DNA of 64,000 nucleotides from Labilibaculum sp. (lineage in GTDB: Bacteria; Bacteroidota; Bacteroidia; Bacteroidales; Marinifilaceae). Location: contig JAEINT010000008.1 in assembly GCA_016342745.1 (NCBI GenBank), positions 124,001-188,000 on the forward strand, read 5' to 3'. Position numbers and translations under genes: made by a program. Shown in pieces: positions 56,099 to 64,000 of the stretch (positions within the stretch are counted from its first letter, which is position 1; each line of letters opens with the position of its first letter). The notes under the pieces are model-generated. The model ran no database searches and had not been told where the DNA came from. It saw only the letters and a list, made by a program, of their open reading frames with translations.

Positions 56099-56272
56099 TT
56101 ATTAACAGAAAACTAACAAGTTATCAACAGTGTTGATGAGTTGTTAATAACTTCCGAACACCCCTAATTACCGAACGCACAATTGTTAATAACTATAAAA
56201 CCCTGCCTTATTTGCTAATGCTATTAACAAGTAAAACAGGGTTGAATATGAACAGGTAAAAAGTTATTAACA
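56099..56272. repeat. Cluster of seven DnaA-box-like 9-mers
   Basis: Between the convergent ends of smpB and the nucleoside kinase, TTATTAACA occurs exactly at 56099-56107 and 56264-56272 (plus) and 56142-56150 and 56184-56192 (minus), with near copies TTATCAACA at 56121, TCATCAACA (minus) at 56131-56139 and CTATTAACA at 56221. The second and third form a perfect ATCAACA-G-TGTTGAT palindrome. The E. coli DnaA box is TTATCCACA, so these are one- to two-base variants. Possible replication origin or DnaA-titration site; the surrounding AT richness raises the chance background somewhat. Confidence 0.6.
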
Positions 56273-56273
56273 A

Positions 56274-57941
56274 TTAATAGTCAAAGGTACTTCCTCCTAA
56301 AAATTCTCTCATTAAGGATGTTGGTGGTATTTCCTCGTCGCTAATTGGTCGGAAATAGCTAAAAAACTTCAATAATCGATTCGCTTCCGAGTACTCAACC
56401 ATGTTTGGCTGAATTTCTTTTAGGATTGGCTCTGCATGTCTTTTTAATACACCCAACTCATATGGTAAGGCTGAATTAAACATCGCATCTGCCTCCTCTT
56501 GATAAGGAAAAATATTTTTTTCTTCGCCTCTTCTCACACTAGGCCAACGGCTAATTGTATCGTAGGCGCTATAATTTCGATATTTATGATCCCTCACTAT
56601 TCGCCTGATCAAACGATTATCAGTAGATGGAATTCTGTTGTGTCCATCAATAGAAATAGAGGTTAGAGCAGAAATGTAAATTCTAAACTTAGAGTCATCA
56701 GCAATCAAAGGAGTCAATTTTGGATTCAATCCATGAATGCCTTCCACAACCAAGACTTGCTTTCCGTTTATTTTCAATTTTTCTCCATCGTAATACCGAG
56801 TGCCTGTTTCAAAAGAAAACTTTGGCAACTCAACTTCTTTTCCATTTAACAGATCAACTAAATTTTCATTAAACAGACGCACATCTAGAGCTTCTAATGC
56901 TTCAAAATCATACTCCCCATTTTCATCTTTAGGTGTATGTTCTCGATCTACAAAATAATTATCTAAGGATAGATTAACTGGACTTAAACCAGCTACCTTC
57001 AATTGGATTGCCAATCTTTTACCGAAGGTTGTTTTACCAGAAGATGATGGACCCGAAATTAGAATCAACTTTGTACGCTTTCTTCTTTTTCGAATACGAT
57101 CTGCAATCTGAGAAATTTTCTTCTCATGTAAAGCCTCAGAAATCTTTATCAGCTCTGATATATTATCATTTTTTACGTAATTATTAAGATCACCAACATT
57201 CGAAATATTCAATACTTTACCCCAGCGTTTGTACTCACTAAACACTTTCAACATCTTCTCCTGAGGTATTACCTCCTCTAGGACAGAGGCATCTCTTCTG
57301 CCAGGTGTCACCAGCAGCATTCCTCTCGAAAAGGGCAGCAAATCAAAAACCTTAAGCGATCCTGTAGAAGGAATCAAAAATCCATAAAAATAATCAACAC
57401 TACCTCCCAAGTGGTACACCGAAGTATACAAATTACCACGAGTTTTAAACAGGCTTGTTTTTTCTTTCAATCCCTGACTTTCAAATAATTCTATTGCCTT
57501 CTCAGTCTCCATCTCTTCTCGAACAAATGGTAAATCTTGCTCAACAATCTCATGCATTCTGTTCTTAATCGCGTCAATATCTGGCGGAGTTAAGATGATA
57601 TTTTTATCTGTCAATCGGCAATACAAGCCATTTGAAATGGAATGTTCAACACGAAAACCAGCACCTGGATACAAATCATGAACAGCCTTATACAATAAAA
57701 AACACAAAGATCGGACATACATTCTTCTGCCATCAGGGTGTGTTCCATCAACGAATGTTACATTTTTAGGTTTGTAAATTTCATAAGTCAATTCTTTCAT
57801 CTTATTGTTGACCATTGCACCCAAAATCTCACCTTTTTTTTCAAGAACGAGGTCTTTTAAAATGGTTTGCAAGTCTGTCCCAACCGGATAAGATCTCTTC
57901 TCTTTTATATCTTCGAAATAAATATCAATTAGTTTCCCCAT
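56274..57941 (-). CDS. Nucleoside kinase with TGS/ThrRS-like N-terminus
   Basis: A 555-residue protein. The N-terminal half resembles threonyl-tRNA synthetase accessory domains: a TGS-like start (IDIYFEDIKEKRSYPVGTDL) and a second additional domain with HDLYPGAGFRVEHSI near 90-110 and IVEQDLPF near 135. The C-terminal half is a uridine kinase-like P-loop domain with ILISGPSSSGKTTF (Walker A), LSLDNYFVDREHTPKDENG, VVEGIHGLNP and RRIVRDHKYR. Annotated homologues are called nucleoside kinases; the physiological substrate of this fused type is not obvious. Its stop lies two bases from the last DnaA-like box. Confidence 0.88.
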   Translation of the reverse strand: MGKLIDIYFEDIKEKRSYPVGTDLQTILKDLVLEKKGEILGAMVNNKMKELTYEIYKPKNVTFVDGTHPDGRRMYVRSLCFLLYKAVHDLYPGAGFRVEHSISNGLYCRLTDKNIILTPPDIDAIKNRMHEIVEQDLPFVREEMETEKAIELFESQGLKEKTSLFKTRGNLYTSVYHLGGSVDYFYGFLIPSTGSLKVFDLLPFSRGMLLVTPGRRDASVLEEVIPQEKMLKVFSEYKRWGKVLNISNVGDLNNYVKNDNISELIKISEALHEKKISQIADRIRKRRKRTKLILISGPSSSGKTTFGKRLAIQLKVAGLSPVNLSLDNYFVDREHTPKDENGEYDFEALEALDVRLFNENLVDLLNGKEVELPKFSFETGTRYYDGEKLKINGKQVLVVEGIHGLNPKLTPLIADDSKFRIYISALTSISIDGHNRIPSTDNRLIRRIVRDHKYRNYSAYDTISRWPSVRRGEEKNIFPYQEEADAMFNSALPYELGVLKRHAEPILKEIQPNMVEYSEANRLLKFFSYFRPISDEEIPPTSLMREFLGGSTFDY

Positions 57942-58090
57942 AGAATTCTAAATTTACAATAGATCTAGTTATGATTAGATCATAATTTAAAGATAATAAT
58001 AATGACTGGGCAATTTTACGCAAGCGGGTTAATTTTTGTTAAGCTTTTTTTGTAAACTATTCTAAAAATCTCCACCAAGCTATACAAACG

Positions 58091-58120
58091 ACAAAAGATC
58101 CCCTATTGGAGATCTTTTGT
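58091..58120. terminator. Probable terminator after uvrA
   Basis: A 10-bp stem ACAAAAGATC and GATCTTTTGT with a 10-base loop containing CC..GG, 20 bases past the uvrA stop. There is no separate T-tract beyond the stem's own TTTT, so strength is uncertain. Confidence 0.5.
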
Positions 58121-58140
58121 TCACAATGAATATTATAATT

Positions 58141-60999
58141 TTATAATTCTTCCTTTAAAAATGCAGCAGTAAAAGATTTTTTGCATTTCAATAAATCCTC
58201 AGGCGTGCCTTCGAATAAAACATCACCACCATTTCGACCACCTTCTCTACCAATATCAATAACGTGATCTGCAACCTTAATTACATCCATATTGTGTTCA
58301 ATCACAATTACTGTATTTCCTTTATCCACTAATCGATTCAGTACATCTAGCAATACTCGAACATCTTCAAAATGCAAGCCAGTTGTTGGCTCATCTAAAA
58401 TATACATGGTTTGCCCTGTATCTCTTTTAGATAACTCTGTCGCCAATTTCACCCTTTGAGATTCTCCTCCAGATAAAGTTGTTGATGGCTGACCAAGTGT
58501 AATGTATCCTAAGCCAACATCTTGCAACATTTTTAATTTCAACATGATCGCAGGCACCTTTTCGAAAAACTCCACAGACTGATTAATGGTCATATCCAAC
58601 ACATCTCCAATCGATTTTCCTTTGTAACGAACCTCTAGTGTTTCTCTATTGTAACGCTTGCCATTACACTCATCGCAATGCACGTAAACATCCGGAAGAA
58701 AATTCATTTCGATCGATCGAACTCCAGCCCCTTGACAAGTTTCGCATCGTCCACCTTTTACATTAAAAGAAAAACGACCTGCCTTATATCCTCTAATTTG
58801 CGACTCTGGCAGCTTTTCGTACAACTTTCTAATCTCTCCAAATACATTCGTATAAGTAGCAGGATTGGATCTTGGTGTACGCCCTAGAGGTGATTGATTT
58901 ACCTCCACAACCTTATCTACATTCTTAATTCCTTCAATTTTCTTATACGGCAATGGATCAGCTACCGATCGGTAAAAATATTGAGATAAAATTGGCTGCA
59001 ATGTTCCATTTATCAAGCTCGACTTACCACTACCAGAAACACCTGTAACACAAATAAATTTCCCTAATGGCAAACTAATACTCACATTTTTAAGATTATT
59101 ACCCGTACAACCCTTTAGCGTTATGCTTTTCCCATTCCCTTCTCTTCTCGTTTCAGGAACTTCTATTTTTTTATCGCCATTCAAATAGTGAGCCGTTAAA
59201 CTATCTCCCTTTAAGATATCATCAGGCAATCCAGCTGCAACAACTTCACCACCATGCTTTCCTGCAAAAGGTCCCATATCAACAACATAATCGGCAGATA
59301 GAATCATATCCTTATCATGCTCTACAACCACTACTGAATTCCCCGAATCTCTTAATTGCTGCAATGAATGAATCAAGCGCTGATTGTCACGCTGATGCAA
59401 GCCAATACTTGGCTCATCTAAAATGTACAAAACATTTACTAGTTGAGATCCAATTTGAGTCGCCAGCCTTATTCGCTGAGATTCCCCTCCTGAAAGAGTT
59501 ACAGAGCTTCTATTTAAAGAAAGATATTCCAAGCCTACATCAATAAGAAAGCCTAATCTAGATCTAATTTCTTTTAATATTTCCTTGGCAATTATTTGTT
59601 GTTTTTCATTTAGATGTTGTTCTAAATCACCAAACCAATCGCTCAACAAGCCTAAATCCATTACCGATACATCAGCAATATTCTTATCGTGAATTTTAAA
59701 CTGTAACGATTCTTTCTTTAAACGTTTCCCCTCACAAGTTTCGCAAACTTTAGTCACGATAAACTGTTCAGCCCATTTCTTGGCTTTTTTCGAGGTTCCA
59801 TTATTATCCTGATTGGAAATGTATTTAATTACTCCATCAAAACTCAAAAAGTAATTAGAAGAAGCACCCAAAGGTGTATTTTCTAACTTAAAAGTTTCAC
59901 TCGATCCATCTAAAATAATACTGATGGCCTCATCGGGAATCTCCTTAATTGGTGTTTCCATAACGAAATCATACTTTCGCCCAATGGCTTCCAACTGCCA
60001 AAATATAAGAGAGTTTTTATATTTCCCCAAAGGAACAATTCCACCTTCGCGAATACTTAATTTCGGATCTGGAATAATCTTTTCCATATCGATGGCATTA
60101 ACGCGACCTAAACCTTTGCATTTAGGGCAAGCGCCATGCGGTGAATTAAAAGAAAAACTGTGTGGTGCCGGCGTATTATAGGAAAGCCCTGTACTTGGAC
60201 ACATCAACAATCGACTGTAAAACTTCACCTCATCAGAGTCTTTATCTAGAATCATGGTAATTCCTTTTCCATGCTTCATAGCGGTTTGCACCGATTCTTT
60301 CAAACGTTTATCTCCAACTTCCTCAACCGACAATTTGTCGATCAAAACTTCTATATCATGATTTTTGTATCGATCTACTTTATAGCCGTGATACAACTCA
60401 ACAATCTCACCATCAACACGAGCATACAAAAAACCTTTTTTTCTGATTTGTTCAAACAAATCCTTATAGTGACCTTTACGTCCCTTAACGATAGGAGCAA
60501 GAATTAAAATTTTCTTCTCATGAAACTTTTCATGTATCAAATCAATAATTTGCTCATCGGTATACTTCACCATCTTCTCACCCGTATTATACGAATAGGC
60601 AACTCCGGCTCTGGCATACAACAATCGAAGAAAATCGTAAAGCTCTGTTATGGTTCCAACTGTAGAACGAGGATTCTTATTTGTAGTTTTTTGTTCAATG
60701 GATATCACAGGACTTAAACCTGTAATCTTATCCACATCAGGGCGCTCCATTCCACCTAAGAACTGTCTTGCATAAGCCGAAAAAGTTTCAATATATCTTC
60801 TCTGACCTTCTGCATAAATAGTATCGAAAGCCAAGGAAGACTTTCCACTACCACTTAATCCAGTAATTACCGAAAGCTGATTTCGGGGAATGCTAACATC
60901 TATATTTTTGAGGTTGTGAACGCGAGCACCATAAACTTCAATGCTCTCTGTTTCCAACTGTCCTTCCTCTTTGCTATTTTTCTTCTTTGTGGTACTCAA
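58141..60999 (-). CDS. uvrA: Excinuclease ABC subunit UvrA
   Basis: A 952-residue UvrA, the damage-recognition ATPase of nucleotide excision repair. Two ABC modules: Walker A GLSGSGKSSLAFDT and GVSGSGKSSLINGT, signatures VTLSGGESQRIRLA and TTLSGGESQRVKLA, and zinc-binding pairs CPKCKGLG, CETCEGKR and CETCQGAG with CDECNGKR. No in-frame ATG precedes the conserved IEVYGARVHNLKNI; translation most likely starts at TTG 60999, nine bases after AAGGGAG, with a stop four codons upstream. It is followed by a weak hairpin and preceded by the lytic transglycosylase gene 33 bases away on the same strand. Confidence 0.97.
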   Translation of the reverse strand: MSTTKKKNSKEEGQLETESIEVYGARVHNLKNIDVSIPRNQLSVITGLSGSGKSSLAFDTIYAEGQRRYIETFSAYARQFLGGMERPDVDKITGLSPVISIEQKTTNKNPRSTVGTITELYDFLRLLYARAGVAYSYNTGEKMVKYTDEQIIDLIHEKFHEKKILILAPIVKGRKGHYKDLFEQIRKKGFLYARVDGEIVELYHGYKVDRYKNHDIEVLIDKLSVEEVGDKRLKESVQTAMKHGKGITMILDKDSDEVKFYSRLLMCPSTGLSYNTPAPHSFSFNSPHGACPKCKGLGRVNAIDMEKIIPDPKLSIREGGIVPLGKYKNSLIFWQLEAIGRKYDFVMETPIKEIPDEAISIILDGSSETFKLENTPLGASSNYFLSFDGVIKYISNQDNNGTSKKAKKWAEQFIVTKVCETCEGKRLKKESLQFKIHDKNIADVSVMDLGLLSDWFGDLEQHLNEKQQIIAKEILKEIRSRLGFLIDVGLEYLSLNRSSVTLSGGESQRIRLATQIGSQLVNVLYILDEPSIGLHQRDNQRLIHSLQQLRDSGNSVVVVEHDKDMILSADYVVDMGPFAGKHGGEVVAAGLPDDILKGDSLTAHYLNGDKKIEVPETRREGNGKSITLKGCTGNNLKNVSISLPLGKFICVTGVSGSGKSSLINGTLQPILSQYFYRSVADPLPYKKIEGIKNVDKVVEVNQSPLGRTPRSNPATYTNVFGEIRKLYEKLPESQIRGYKAGRFSFNVKGGRCETCQGAGVRSIEMNFLPDVYVHCDECNGKRYNRETLEVRYKGKSIGDVLDMTINQSVEFFEKVPAIMLKLKMLQDVGLGYITLGQPSTTLSGGESQRVKLATELSKRDTGQTMYILDEPTTGLHFEDVRVLLDVLNRLVDKGNTVIVIEHNMDVIKVADHVIDIGREGGRNGGDVLFEGTPEDLLKCKKSFTAAFLKEEL

Positions 61000-61032
61000 T
61001 TTACAATCTCCCTTTTACACCCTCGAAATACG

Positions 61033-62025
61033 CTACTTTACAGTCGCAGAATCGGATGGGTTTTTAAATTCAGAAAATGCAAAATTAATATATCCTTTGG
61101 CAGGAAGTGTAATTTCGTACTCTTTTTTATATTTATTTGTGAGATAAGCTTTTCGCAACCATGGATTAAACTGTTTTAAGATCTTATAATTCACTCCATT
61201 TTTTTTCGCAAAAACAGCAAAATTTTCAACCTTAGTATTCACCTTCACCTTACGAGTAGGTATATTTGGGTACAAATCACCGTCTCGAAAACGGAATCCA
61301 AAATCTTCCGAATTTTCCATGATCCTTTTAATTGCTAAAATTCGGAACATGTACCTTCCCGTTTCCTCACCTAAAAGTAAATCGAAATACGTTCCCGCAT
61401 CCTGCAATTTCAATTGTTTATCGATAAATCTTCTTCCTGCATTATATGAAGCAGCAACTAATGTCCAACTTTTGTATTTTTTATATGATTCTTTAAGATA
61501 TTTACATGCTGCCACAGTTGATTTCTCAATATTGTAACGCTCATCAACCTCTGTTCCAACCTCTAATTTATAATCCTTAGCAGTACCACTCATAAATTGC
61601 CATATACCAACTGCACCAGCAGATGATCTAACCGTTTGCACTAATCCACTTTCAATAAGTGCTAAATATTTAAAGTCATCAGGCACCCCTTGCTCTTTTA
61701 AAATTGGCTCGATGATTGGAAAATATCTATTTGCTCTTTTAATGAACAACAATGTTTGCGATTGCCAATAGGTATTCACTAAAAGTTCCCGGTCGAAAGA
61801 TTCCTTTACATCCCACCTTTCTAATGGAACCAGTTCGCCAGCAAAACGCATATCCAAAGGCGTTTTTAAGGCATAAACATTGTATTTACTCATGTACTCA
61901 CTTCCAATATGATCCTTTGTGGGATCATCTACTTTGGAGTAATTAAACAACTGAGCTGTTACATAAATTCCTGCTAAAAAGACAAGTAAAATTCCGAATT
62001 TCTTTAATGAAGTATATATAGTCAC
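61033..62025 (-). CDS. Membrane-anchored lytic transglycosylase (MltD/SLT type)
   Basis: A 330-residue murein hydrolase. The start is GTG 62025; no upstream ATG is in frame and this start includes an N-terminal membrane anchor (about 8-26). The SLT domain has catalytic Glu125 in YLALIESGLVQ, then SSAGAVGIWQFMSGTAKDY, VDERYNIEKSTVAACKYL and LVAASYNAGRRFIDKQL. The rest (about 240-330) is basic and lacks LysM repeats of classic MltD, though the FAVFAKKNGVNYKILKQFNP stretch is LysM-like in form. Probably remodels or recycles peptidoglycan. Confidence 0.9.
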   Translation of the reverse strand: MTIYTSLKKFGILLVFLAGIYVTAQLFNYSKVDDPTKDHIGSEYMSKYNVYALKTPLDMRFAGELVPLERWDVKESFDRELLVNTYWQSQTLLFIKRANRYFPIIEPILKEQGVPDDFKYLALIESGLVQTVRSSAGAVGIWQFMSGTAKDYKLEVGTEVDERYNIEKSTVAACKYLKESYKKYKSWTLVAASYNAGRRFIDKQLKLQDAGTYFDLLLGEETGRYMFRILAIKRIMENSEDFGFRFRDGDLYPNIPTRKVKVNTKVENFAVFAKKNGVNYKILKQFNPWLRKAYLTNKYKKEYEITLPAKGYINFAFSEFKNPSDSATVK

Positions 62026-62284
62026 GCTTGATTTTTTTAAATGGTTACCAAAAGTAAAAGATTCTACTCTATTTTTATCAAAAAAGTTCCCCTAATTCTG
62101 ACATTTACGTCATAAAAAAACGCCTCTTCGTCAAGAATGATTCTAAATAAATATTTTTTCAAAATTAAGGCCTTTTATGAAGACATAAACGCAACATTTT
62201 CAGTTTGTTTCCGTTACTGAATAAATAAGCCATTGCATCGCAATTTATTAGTTGATTACTAACCCAGTACCAAAATCTTCAAGA

Positions 62285-63031
62285 ATGAAAAACTACCTTC
62301 TGCTTTTCTTCTCTTTTTTGGCATTCGCATTATTACCTTCATGCGATGGGGAAACAACAATAGACTTTCCTAAAGAGGTTATTCAACATCCCAATGTTTC
62401 AGATTCTTTGTTCAATATCCTTTTGGATGATGCCAAACTTTTGTGCCTCAATATTTATACAATTGAAGAAAGAAGAGAAATTAATAATATCGAAATTCTC
62501 GATTCACATCTAGGTCCAATTATAGCAGCTCTCCAAATGGTTCAAATGGACTCTTTGCTTCCTGCAGCAGCTGCAATTCGCGAATACGATATTCATACGC
62601 TATGTCCTATTCACTTGCACCAAGGAACACTAAAAGCTGACTCTACCAGCAAAAAAATAAAATCATGGTTACAAGATGGATATTCTGACAATGGTTTTCT
62701 TGATGACCTCATCTATGAATATAAGATTACAATAGATTCCCTTTCACCTACTTTATACAATTATCAAAGTGAAGTGGGAATAAATCATGCAGCATTAGCT
62801 TCGGAACTAAAAAGGCTATCCTTTATTATTGATGCAAGAGCAACTTCCTGCATAGGCGATGGCTCACAAATTGAAATCATTGATTACACATCTGATTTTA
62901 TCCACTTTATATTCAGCTATGGCTGGGGTGATTGTCCTTCCGGGTGCATTAAACGTCATTATTGGGAAATTGGCGTATATGGCTCAGGAATTGTTGAGAT
63001 GATTGACCAATCGGGCGATAAATTGCCATAA
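62285..63031 (+). CDS. Unknown lipoprotein (248 aa)
   Basis: From ATG 62285 the sequence opens with a lipoprotein signal, MKNYLLLFFSFLAFALLPSC, with cysteine at 20; an earlier TTG at 62252 is unlikely. The mature part is acidic and helical (DSLFNILLDDAKLLCLNIY, LGPIIAALQMVQMDSLLP), with a beta-rich C-terminal end containing FSYGWGDCPSGCIKRHYW, a small Cys-Gly motif that may form a disulfide. No family recognised. It has a strong terminator directly after the stop. Confidence 0.8.
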   Translation: MKNYLLLFFSFLAFALLPSCDGETTIDFPKEVIQHPNVSDSLFNILLDDAKLLCLNIYTIEERREINNIEILDSHLGPIIAALQMVQMDSLLPAAAAIREYDIHTLCPIHLHQGTLKADSTSKKIKSWLQDGYSDNGFLDDLIYEYKITIDSLSPTLYNYQSEVGINHAALASELKRLSFIIDARATSCIGDGSQIEIIDYTSDFIHFIFSYGWGDCPSGCIKRHYWEIGVYGSGIVEMIDQSGDKLP

Positions 63032-63033
63032 AA

Positions 63034-63060
63034 AAAGCATTGCCCTAATCGCAATGCTTT
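63034..63060. terminator. Bidirectional terminator
   Basis: Perfect 10-bp stem AAAGCATTGC and GCAATGCTTT with a 7-base loop, between genes ending at 63031 and 63068. Confidence 0.88.
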
Positions 63061-63067
63061 TCAATAT

Positions 63068-64000
63068 CTAAAACACTTTAAAAAACGCTTCGAATTTTTC
63101 TGGAGGTACAGAAACACAAATACGTGCATACTTTGCAGCTTCCTCTTTTTTATCTCTTGTAAAATAGCTCAAAGAAACACTTCCAATTCTTTTTTCTAGC
63201 AATTCTTCTTCAGATTTATTTACAATCACAAAAATCCCCATAGGTTCCGAATTCTTGTAAAATTCATTAGCCAATAAATTTTTATCACGCAAGTAGGCTA
63301 TGTTTCGTTCAATTCCATTTGCTGTAATTCGTTTAAAATCGTTTGTTGCTTTTTGTCCTTTATCTGAACACAACAATTTTTCAACTAGAATTTGAGAAAA
63401 TGCATTAATACCGTTTGTTGCGTACATTAAACGGATTCCCAATTCTTTATTAAAATCCTTATTTGGCGAATGCACAAAACCCAATCGCTGCCCACTTAAT
63501 CCAAGTGATTTACTAAAGCTTTCTACAACAATTACATTTTCAAATACCAAAAGGTTCTGAAAAAACTCGTCTTCTTCACCGAAAAAGATTCTTCGATAAG
63601 GACAATCAACAATTACAATGGTCCCATTATCATTTAAAAGCTGAATATGTTTCAATAATTCACTATCAGCTTGCTTATTCCCTAAGGGATTATTTGGATC
63701 ACAAATGATTACCGCAGAATTTTTATAAGCATCAAGGTTTTCTTCTAGATATTTTAAATCTGTGTAAGTAGCCGAATCAATACCGCGAATCGTCATTACC
63801 TGCATGTACGATCCCCAATAATAATCAGGTAATACAATTTGATCTACTTGCAAGGTCTGAAACACAATATCAAGCGCCGACATTCCACCACCACAAATCG
63901 AAATATTTTCAGCATTGCTTCTATCTCCGAAATAATGCTTATTAATCGCCTTTCGCAATTCAATTTTACCTTGCGAAGGTGGATAAACCTGCATCTCATT
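63068..64000 (-). CDS. PLP aminotransferase class I/II, 3' part only
   Basis: The frame is open to the right edge of the window, so the N-terminus is missing; an ATG at 63994 is internal to YPPSQGKIELRKAI. Fold type I aminotransferase features: GGGMSALDIVF (PLP phosphate loop), ICDPNNPLGN (Asn and Pro pair), VDCPYRRIF (Asp-Tyr), SFSKSLGLSGQRLGF with the Schiff-base lysine, and a C-terminal domain with VCVSVPPEKF. Likely an aspartate- or aromatic-aminotransferase relative; substrate not determinable. Visible length is 310 residues. Confidence 0.9.
   Translation of the reverse strand, partial: NEMQVYPPSQGKIELRKAINKHYFGDRSNAENISICGGGMSALDIVFQTLQVDQIVLPDYYWGSYMQVMTIRGIDSATYTDLKYLEENLDAYKNSAVIICDPNNPLGNKQADSELLKHIQLLNDNGTIVIVDCPYRRIFFGEEDEFFQNLLVFENVIVVESFSKSLGLSGQRLGFVHSPNKDFNKELGIRLMYATNGINAFSQILVEKLLCSDKGQKATNDFKRITANGIERNIAYLRDKNLLANEFYKNSEPMGIFVIVNKSEEELLEKRIGSVSLSYFTRDKKEEAAKYARICVSVPPEKFEAFFKVF

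Overview
This 64 kb window reads as chromosomal DNA from a low-GC, probably marine, member of the Bacteroidota, most likely an order Bacteroidales/Marinilabiliales relative (Marinifilum/Labilibaculum-like; inference from gene content only). Supporting signs are a PorP/SprF protein next to a giant adhesin ending in a type IX secretion (T9SS) type-B sorting domain, several TAnnTTTG promoter -7 elements, near absence of Shine-Dalgarno sequences, and Bacteroidota-type genes such as FloA with short NfeD, a TGS-type nucleoside kinase and S9 peptidases. I see no insertion sequence, prophage, integrase or CRISPR array. Almost all the DNA is ordinary core or lineage-level chromosome.

Layout. 1-9 kb: the 3' part of an rRNA methyltransferase, a hybrid histidine kinase, a MATE exporter with an unusual leader carrying two small ORFs, a secreted S9 peptidase, YaaA and an unknown protein. 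9-23 kb: a T9SS surface cassette, porP/sprF downstream of a 4083-residue Ig-repeat protein whose middle is a threefold 1.1-kb super-repeat. 23-30 kb: aminopeptidase P, an Lrp regulator, a corrinoid salvage group (cobQ, a P-loop NTPase, cbiZ), dus and a TetR regulator. 30-37 kb: an orphan terminator (possible small RNA), a VOC protein, a DoxX/membrane/thioredoxin operon, a multi-PAS hybrid kinase, L-serine dehydratase and three tRNA genes. 37-46 kb: an operon running SPOR protein, clpS, nfeD, floA; then bcp-recA, a lipoprotein S9 peptidase and an EamA transporter. 46-56 kb: a TerB-ABCG fusion transporter, a lipoprotein, a LytS/LytTR-type two-component pair, miaA, two Yip1-like membrane proteins and smpB. 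56-64 kb: a cluster of DnaA-box-like 9-mers between convergent genes, a nucleoside kinase, uvrA, a lytic transglycosylase, a lipoprotein and the 3' part of an aminotransferase gene.

How genes fit together. The giant protein is expected to be exported by T9SS and held at the surface with its neighbouring PorP/SprF partner. CobQ and CbiZ are complementary steps of corrinoid salvage and remodelling. The SPOR protein operon mixes envelope organisation (SPOR, flotillin/NfeD) with proteolysis (ClpS). Many convergent gene pairs are separated by strong bidirectional hairpin terminators.

The observations most worth following are the DnaA-box-like cluster at 56.1-56.3 kb, the two-sORF leader of the MATE exporter at 4.3-4.7 kb, the triplicated four-domain Ig super-module, and the orphan terminator near 30.17 kb. 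All functional statements rest on reading the sequence and family knowledge; no database search was run.
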